From: a virus
Virus record (IMG/VR): IMGVR_UViG_3300045431_000049
Span: 1 to 20,388 of that record
Strand: one strand, 5' to 3'
Length of the DNA: 20,388 bases
Positions 15,489 to 20,388 of the stretch are shown piece by piece. The stretch's first letter is position 1, and each line of letters begins with the position of its first letter. The translations under genes were made by a program, and so were the position numbers. The notes under the pieces are model-generated. The model saw nothing but the letters and a program-made list of their open reading frames with translations. It was not told the DNA's origin and made no database searches.

Positions 15489-16520
15489 CTACGACTGAAT
15501 CGCGCGACGGACCACGTCGAGCATCGTAGCGTTTTGCGGCAACTGCGACGGCGCCGCCGATGGCGCGGAAGAAGTTGCTTGACCCGCTCGGGGCACGACA
15601 CGTTGCGGACGCGGTACGGCTTGCTGAATTTGCGCTTTGACGTATTTGTAAGACTGATCGCAAACCTGACGAATCTCTTCAGGGTTGAACGTCGTCTTAC
15701 CTTGCGCTCTCAGATCGCCGACAACGACGCGCACGCGGTCGTTAAAGAGCGAGGAGACAGTGTCAAAGTCCGGGTCACTTTTCTGCTTGGCGTCTACCCA
15801 CGAACCGATCGTTTCAGCCGCAGCGGTGTGACGCCGTTGTGCGTCTTGCTGCTGCTGGTTCTGCTGATCTCGCTGGATATGCCCAGCGAGCGCCGATCGC
15901 GTGTGCCCAGCTTCAGCCCGAAGGCGGGAAAGCTCTAGGGCGCGGTCCTCGGAGATTTCGCCCGTATCGACTGCATCTTGCAGATCTTCAGGTAGAACTT
16001 CGCCGAGTTGTTTTTCCAGATTGCCGACAATTCCGCGCAGCGTATCGAGAGCTTGTTTCGGATCGTTCTTGATAGTCGCGGCGAGGGTGAACCCCCGAAC
16101 GATGTCATCAGGAACGAGGCCGTTCGTGTTCATGAACTTTTCGACGGCAGCGAATTGTTCTGCCGCAGGTTCAAGACGCGAAACGCGCTCACGCAACTCG
16201 GTATTGGCGCGCACCTGGCGTTGCCAAGCAGGATGAGTGTGGAACGGCGGCGGCTTTTCAGGATCGGTGCGATCCGTGTCTGCCGTCGGCGTAACCGGCT
16301 TGTCATCCGTCTGTTCCGGGTCCGACGATTCCCCGACCGGCTTTGCCTTGACGACTTCTCGAACGATGTCGAGAGTTGTCTTGACCGGCTCTTTAGCGTC
16401 GGCATCTTCCGCAGGCGACGACTCCGCGGGGGCTTTAGCGTCAACTTCCGGCGAAGAAACTTCGGCGGTAGTATTTTCAATTTCGTCGGCGGGCGATTCC
16501 GACGTAACCCTATTGGTCAT
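15489..16520 (-). CDS. Probable capsid scaffolding protein
   Basis: Assigned by position between portal and major capsid protein and by composition. It is a 343-residue, soluble, very polar protein. Roughly the first 90 residues are acidic and rich in Glu, Asp, Pro, Ser and Thr (disordered-looking). Then comes FHTHPAWQRQ and a long helical part with a Gln run (QQNQQQQDAQ), then a Pro/Ala/Ser linker, ending in a short helix VVRRAIQS. Scaffolds of this class bind capsid through a small C-terminal helix and leave the head after assembly; that role is inferred. A longer frame begins at ATG 16562, but it has no Shine-Dalgarno. ATG 16520 has AAAGG eight bases upstream and is chosen. No protease motif was seen, so a scaffold-protease fusion is unlikely. 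Confidence 0.8.
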   Translation of the reverse strand: MTNRVTSESPADEIENTTAEVSSPEVDAKAPAESSPAEDADAKEPVKTTLDIVREVVKAKPVGESSDPEQTDDKPVTPTADTDRTDPEKPPPFHTHPAWQRQVRANTELRERVSRLEPAAEQFAAVEKFMNTNGLVPDDIVRGFTLAATIKNDPKQALDTLRGIVGNLEKQLGEVLPEDLQDAVDTGEISEDRALELSRLRAEAGHTRSALAGHIQRDQQNQQQQDAQRRHTAAAETIGSWVDAKQKSDPDFDTVSSLFNDRVRVVVGDLRAQGKTTFNPEEIRQVCDQSYKYVKAQIQQAVPRPQRVVPRAGQATSSAPSAAPSQLPQNATMLDVVRRAIQS

Positions 16521-16575
16521 ATTTAGCGCCTTTGAAACCCGAGACGCGTAGTCTACGGGCATGTTGTCTTATGAA

Positions 16576-18657
16576 CTAGTACTGTTGGCCACCATTGTCA
16601 ACGCCCTCGCTGGGCGCGGGTAGCGCGGCTTGTGGTCCGCCTGCCGCCTGATCGGGGCGAGCGATGCGATTACCGCCCTCCCCGCCTTGCGCGTTGGGAT
16701 CCGTACTGGGGTCGCCAGTGCCCGGCTGCGCTTGGCTGTTCATCGCTGTGATCGAAGGCATTAGCCCGTCGAAGAACTCTTCGAAGTCGATCTTGGAGTC
16801 GAGAGCTTCCCAGATCATGCGCGCCACAGTTTGAAGCTTCACGCCGGGCAACTGCACCAGCAACGGCGTCACTCGTTCGAGGTTGGCTAGCTCTTGTGTC
16901 TTGTTCGGGCGCCCGGTCGATCCGGCTTGGATCGTCAAGAACATCTCTTCTGCGATGTCCCTCGCCGAAAACTGAGGCCATATCGCGCCCGGGCCGACAA
17001 CCTTCTGGACCGTTTCGAACGTCATGTTGGCCAGAAGTACTTGGCCCGCCATGCGCGAGAACAATGTCAGTGCTTCGTCCAGATCGTCGGTGTTGCTGTC
17101 GAGGCTTGACACGCGGCTGGCTTCCGCCGTCGCAACTTCGGTCGCCGTGCTGTTGGACGTGCCGCCGAAGTTTGCCTCTTGCGAGCCGACCACGCGCATG
17201 ATCGCATCGTACACTGGATCTGGCGTGTACAGGTTGGGATCGATGTTAGCGACCTTAAGCTGTTGGATGACTTCTTCGATCTTGTTGCCGTGGATGGCTT
17301 TCAGTTCGAGCACCGAGTGTGCGGGCAGGCTTGAAAGCTTCAGCTTCTCGTCTTCGTCGAGCGCGCCCGGCATACTGACGTAGCGCGGCTTCGCGGCAAT
17401 GCGCGCCTGCCTAAGACTTTCCGCAAGTCGGTTGATCTCTTTTTGCAGCGGCATCAAGTGATGTACATCTGACTTCGGGAACGGATCGTTCTCGGCTTCT
17501 TGCCGATTGAAGACCACCGCGATCAGGGGCACGAAGCCTTCGACTTTGACGTTTGGCGCCGCAGGCGGTTGCAAGAAGTCGTTGTACCCGTCGCAGACCA
17601 CATACATCACGCCGTGCTTGCGGTGGTAGATGCGGTACACGCAGCACATCGCTTTCATCGGATCGTCGCCGTCTCTAGCGACGCGTAGCTCACCTTCGGT
17701 GGTGACGGCATACGCCGCGGCTTTGTCGCCGATGTCGACGCCGTAGGTTTCTTGGATGTCGTCTTTGGACATGGGGTCCATGACCGCGACCCAGTCCGAT
17801 CCCAGCCACCCCGACAGTTTGCGCGTCTTCTTGTCGGGAATGACCCGCGTCGCCTGCGGGAAAGCGACAACCAACCCTTCCCTCGTGACGATCTCAGGCT
17901 CTTGCGAGAGCGTCGCCATGATCGACCGGGCGACTTCGATCTCAGACGAATAGGTGTCTAGTTCGCCCTTTTGTAGCTCTAGCTGGAGCCGTTCGAGAGT
18001 GGCGATTTGGCCCTCAACTTCACCAAGCTTGGCCGCGATATCCGGGCGTTTCTGCGTTTCGCGCTGATAGTCGATCTCCATGTAACCAACACCGCACGTC
18101 AGAATGCGGGGGATCATGTCTTTCGCTTGATCCTTGAACAGCGGAAACTGCTCGTCCAGCGAATACTCGAACAGGATCTCCAGCGTTTTGCCCAGCTTCG
18201 TGAGCATCTTGCGACGCGCCAAGCCCTCTTGGATCGATCGCAACGCTTGGTTGAGTATCGGATCCTCTGGGTTTTGCTGAAGCTTTTCGGCCAGCGCCAT
18301 CAACTCTTCCGGCGTGCCGTCCCAGTTGGCGAACTCCAACCGCTTCTTACGCTGCGCGACGATGGTCGGATTCTTGGCGTACAGCGCCGCCGTGCGGCTT
18401 TGGACATGCCTCTGCGTGATGTCGACGATCATCCGTTCGTCGCCTTCGCGCTGGTTTGGCCAGTGCATACCCGAAGCGAAGCGCATGCATTTGCGCATCC
18501 TAGCGTATTGCTTCGACCAATAGCGTTGCGCGTCTTTGACCTGATCAGTCAGCTTCTTGACCAACGCAGAACGCTCCGCGGGCACGTCGGGCGCCTCGTA
18601 CATTGGCGTCGCGCGCGTGTTGTCCATTGGCTCGAATGCATCATCAATGTAGGCCAT
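16576..18657 (-). CDS. Portal protein
   Basis: Dodecameric ring at the capsid vertex through which DNA enters and leaves; it also docks TerL and the tail adaptor. The product is 693 residues, close to P22-type portals rather than the shorter T7 type. Visible features are an N-terminal helical region with RYWSKQYARMRKCMRFASG and DITQRHVQSRTAALYAKNP, a helix-rich middle, the conserved-looking stretch NDPFPKSDVHHLMPLQKEIN, a later helical segment with STATEVATAEASRVSS, and a low-complexity Gly/Pro/Gln tail over roughly the last 50 residues. An in-frame TTG at 18666 would add three residues and overlap TerL by 7 bases. I prefer the ATG at 18657, two bases past the TerL stop. Ribosome-binding signal is weak (GGGAG about 13 bases upstream), suggesting coupling to TerL. 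Confidence 0.93.
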   Translation of the reverse strand: MAYIDDAFEPMDNTRATPMYEAPDVPAERSALVKKLTDQVKDAQRYWSKQYARMRKCMRFASGMHWPNQREGDERMIVDITQRHVQSRTAALYAKNPTIVAQRKKRLEFANWDGTPEELMALAEKLQQNPEDPILNQALRSIQEGLARRKMLTKLGKTLEILFEYSLDEQFPLFKDQAKDMIPRILTCGVGYMEIDYQRETQKRPDIAAKLGEVEGQIATLERLQLELQKGELDTYSSEIEVARSIMATLSQEPEIVTREGLVVAFPQATRVIPDKKTRKLSGWLGSDWVAVMDPMSKDDIQETYGVDIGDKAAAYAVTTEGELRVARDGDDPMKAMCCVYRIYHRKHGVMYVVCDGYNDFLQPPAAPNVKVEGFVPLIAVVFNRQEAENDPFPKSDVHHLMPLQKEINRLAESLRQARIAAKPRYVSMPGALDEDEKLKLSSLPAHSVLELKAIHGNKIEEVIQQLKVANIDPNLYTPDPVYDAIMRVVGSQEANFGGTSNSTATEVATAEASRVSSLDSNTDDLDEALTLFSRMAGQVLLANMTFETVQKVVGPGAIWPQFSARDIAEEMFLTIQAGSTGRPNKTQELANLERVTPLLVQLPGVKLQTVARMIWEALDSKIDFEEFFDGLMPSITAMNSQAQPGTGDPSTDPNAQGGEGGNRIARPDQAAGGPQAALPAPSEGVDNGGQQY

Positions 18658-18659
18658 GA

Positions 18660-20222
18660 TTACCAACCGTCTCCCGTGCCTAGCCCGAACGTCGCAGCTT
18701 CACGGCGCTTAGACTCTTCTTTGATCCACCGCATTGTGCCGACCTGAACTTCCGGCTTCGGCGCTTCGGTTTTCTTCCCAGACAAAAGCTTGTCGAGCCC
18801 GCGACCGATCGAAGACAAGGTGTCTACAAAGTCGTCGTGACGAGCGCGCGGGAACTTCAGCAACTCGTCGCGGGCATCGGCCCACCACGGGGCAAAGCTG
18901 GGAAAGTACACCATTCCCATACTCATTCTACCCAAAATTGGCTGGGCTTTCACCACCTTGTCTGGGTAGCCTTTGGACTCATCAATGTGGCAGTAAACGC
19001 CAGTTTCGCGCATTCGCTTCTTCAAGAACGGCGATATCGATTTGGCGATGTGATCTTGATCGGCAAACCACGTCAGCGGTTTGTACATTCTCATCCAATC
19101 GATCATCTTTTCGACCACGAAGTCTACCGGCTTGCGGTCGAGGAACGCATCGAGAAGCCAGATGCGATCAGCTTCGTCCACCCCGGCGACAATCATGCAC
19201 GTACGGTCGTTGTGCTGCTTGGTCGCGACGGCGTGGTCAGACGCCGCGTAGATGCGCAGGCTGGATGGCAGTTCGTCCCGACTTGCGTAGGTACGCAGCA
19301 TGTCGGCTTTGAAGAACGCACCGTCTGGCGGCGATGGCCTTTGCTGATACAGCGCCGAGAACGCCACAGGATCCCGTCGTTTTGCCGACAGTAGCAGTTC
19401 AAGTGACTGCCGCTCGGGAAACAACGGCTCGCCCGTCTTTCGCCCCAACGGATCGTCGGCGGCTTCGGCAAGGGCGGGCATGTTGATGACCTGCCACAGC
19501 TTCGCTTCCTCCTCGTTGTAGCACGGGTTGGTTGGGTCAGTCAGGCGGCCAGGTATGTCGTCTTCGTGCCACCGCGTTTGAATGAGCAAGATCGCGGCTT
19601 CGTCGGTCATGAATCGGCTCATGACATCGTTGTTGAACCACGTCCAAAGCTTCTCGCGCGTGGCGACAGAGTTGGCTTCTTCGCTGTTTTTGATCGGGTC
19701 GTCGACAATGACTAGGTCGCCGCCCCGTCCGGTGATCGCACCCCCTGCCCCGACGAAGTACATCATACCGCCGAAGGTCGTGCGCAAGCGCGCCGCAGCC
19801 TCGGAGCCCTGTTCAAGCGTGCAGTGCGGGAAGACTTGCTTGAATGCGGGGTTACGCATGTTGGAGCGCACGTCGCGCCCGATGTCTTGCGCAAACACGT
19901 CCGAGTACCCCGTAAAGATGACGTGCTTGTTCGGGTTCTTCCCCATGAACCACGGTATAAACATGCGGCTCGTAAGCTCGGTTTTCCCGTGGCGCGGAGG
20001 CACATTGACGATAAGCCGTTTGCGCTTCCCGTTGGCGATGTCCTCCATAGCCTTGGCTAACGCCCGGGGGAAAGGCCGATCGAGGAACGTCGATTTAGTG
20101 GCGTCGCCCGGGTCGTTCGGATCCGGCTTGAGCAACTGGGCAAACGTGAAATACTCTGTTGGCGCCTTCTTGATGCGAAGAAGTCGTTCAGCCGCGCGGA
20201 TCTGGGTATTTACATCAACCAC
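18660..20222 (-). CDS. terL: Terminase large subunit (DNA packaging ATPase and nuclease)
   Basis: The motor that packages phage DNA into the procapsid and cuts it. The 520-residue product has the full two-domain plan. The N-terminal ATPase carries a Walker A motif PPRHGKTE at about residues 75-82, a Walker B strand LVIVDD at about 170-175, and a coupling segment QTRWHEDD at about 215-222. The C-terminal RNase H-like nuclease has candidate metal-binding acids in AASDHA (about Asp329), WFADQD (about 386-390) and HDDFVD (about 462-467). The TRWHEDD form is typical of the large terminase family that includes the archaeal phage psiM2 protein. The start is GTG, preceded by GAGAAG inside the upstream gene; no ATG is available near it. 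It ends TAA directly before the portal ATG. Family assignment is firm; packaging type (pac or cos) cannot be told. Confidence 0.95.
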   Translation of the reverse strand: MVDVNTQIRAAERLLRIKKAPTEYFTFAQLLKPDPNDPGDATKSTFLDRPFPRALAKAMEDIANGKRKRLIVNVPPRHGKTELTSRMFIPWFMGKNPNKHVIFTGYSDVFAQDIGRDVRSNMRNPAFKQVFPHCTLEQGSEAAARLRTTFGGMMYFVGAGGAITGRGGDLVIVDDPIKNSEEANSVATREKLWTWFNNDVMSRFMTDEAAILLIQTRWHEDDIPGRLTDPTNPCYNEEEAKLWQVINMPALAEAADDPLGRKTGEPLFPERQSLELLLSAKRRDPVAFSALYQQRPSPPDGAFFKADMLRTYASRDELPSSLRIYAASDHAVATKQHNDRTCMIVAGVDEADRIWLLDAFLDRKPVDFVVEKMIDWMRMYKPLTWFADQDHIAKSISPFLKKRMRETGVYCHIDESKGYPDKVVKAQPILGRMSMGMVYFPSFAPWWADARDELLKFPRARHDDFVDTLSSIGRGLDKLLSGKKTEAPKPEVQVGTMRWIKEESKRREAATFGLGTGDGW

Positions 20223-20388
20223 CGATCTTCTCGACAGCGCGCTTCAGCGTGTCGACCGCCTCTTTGAGCGCAGCGACGACGGCGGGCAGCGGGGCCAGGT
20301 CTTCGATGCGCTCGGCTTGGCCGTCGACTTTGGCCTTCAGGGCTTCGTGGCTTTTGCCCAGAGTGACAAGCTCTCTGATCGACCAAGC
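20215..20388 (-). CDS. 3' end of an unrecognised small helical protein
   Basis: The last 57 residues and the stop codon of a frame that enters from the right edge; its start lies outside the window. The visible part is almost entirely helix-forming, rich in Ala, Lys, Glu and Leu with heptad-like spacing (for example LKEAVDTLKRAVEKIGG at the end), broken once by a short Leu-Ala-Pro-Leu-Pro stretch. This suggests a short coiled-coil protein. Its TGA overlaps the GTG start of the terminase gene by 8 bases, so the two are probably translationally coupled. The position just before TerL is where a small terminase subunit often sits, but I see no DNA-binding helix-turn-helix in this fragment and would not call it one. 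Function unknown. Confidence 0.7.
   Translation of the reverse strand, partial: AWSIRELVTLGKSHEALKAKVDGQAERIEDLAPLPAVVAALKEAVDTLKRAVEKIGG

Noticed and set aside
16521-16562. Longer scaffold start at ATG 16562
   Set aside because: No Shine-Dalgarno precedes it, while ATG 16520 has AAAGG at good spacing. It remains possible through coupling to the portal stop.
18658-18666. TTG start of the portal gene, overlapping terL by 7 bases
   Set aside because: The ATG at 18657 is in frame, three codons later, and lies directly after the terL stop. TTG is a weaker start and its GGGAG is too close.
1-20388. CRISPR array, tRNA genes, insertion sequences, integrase or attachment sites, anti-defence genes
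   Set aside because: No regular spaced repeats, cloverleaf-like sequences, transposase or recombinase motifs were seen. All of the coding space is taken by virion genes on one strand.

Overview
The window is the structural (virion morphogenesis) module of a tailed bacteriophage or prophage with a short tail (podovirus-like). Every gene I can support is on the minus strand, so the operon is read from the right edge to the left edge. Most genes are separated by a few bases or overlap by 1 to 8. The sequence looks moderately GC-rich and uses GTG and TTG as well as ATG starts. The host cannot be identified from what is here: there are no tRNA, integrase, attachment-site or bacterial flanking genes.

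Layout in transcription order: the tail of an unrecognised small helical protein (20388-20215); the large terminase (TerL); the portal; a scaffold-like protein; the major capsid protein; a capsid-associated, decoration-like protein; a perfect 12-bp hairpin; a 202-residue protein with an acidic middle and a basic AT-hook-like end; a head-tail adaptor of the kind that follows the capsid in podoviruses; a beta-rich protein of unknown role; a tail nozzle (P22 gp10 / T7 gp12-like); three helix-rich, probable ejected internal virion proteins; and a giant open frame of at least 1985 codons that runs off the left edge.

Together the genes describe one assembly path. Scaffold and capsid protein build a procapsid on the portal, and TerL pumps DNA through the portal. 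The adaptor and nozzle then close the head and form the short tail. The Ala/Gln-rich proteins and the giant protein occupy the position of the T7 gp13-gp16 and N4-type ejectosome and probably enter the cell ahead of the DNA. The order from adaptor to giant protein is T7-like. TerL directly before the portal, a roughly 690-residue portal and the TerL type are more like P22 and related phages.

No defence system, CRISPR array, insertion sequence or RNA gene was found. The most unusual item is the giant left-hand gene, which has a duplicated N-terminal motif, a long Pro-rich region, hydrophobic segments and no catalytic domain that I recognise. Long antisense frames opposite the virion genes (up to 601 codons) are Arg-rich shadows and were left out.
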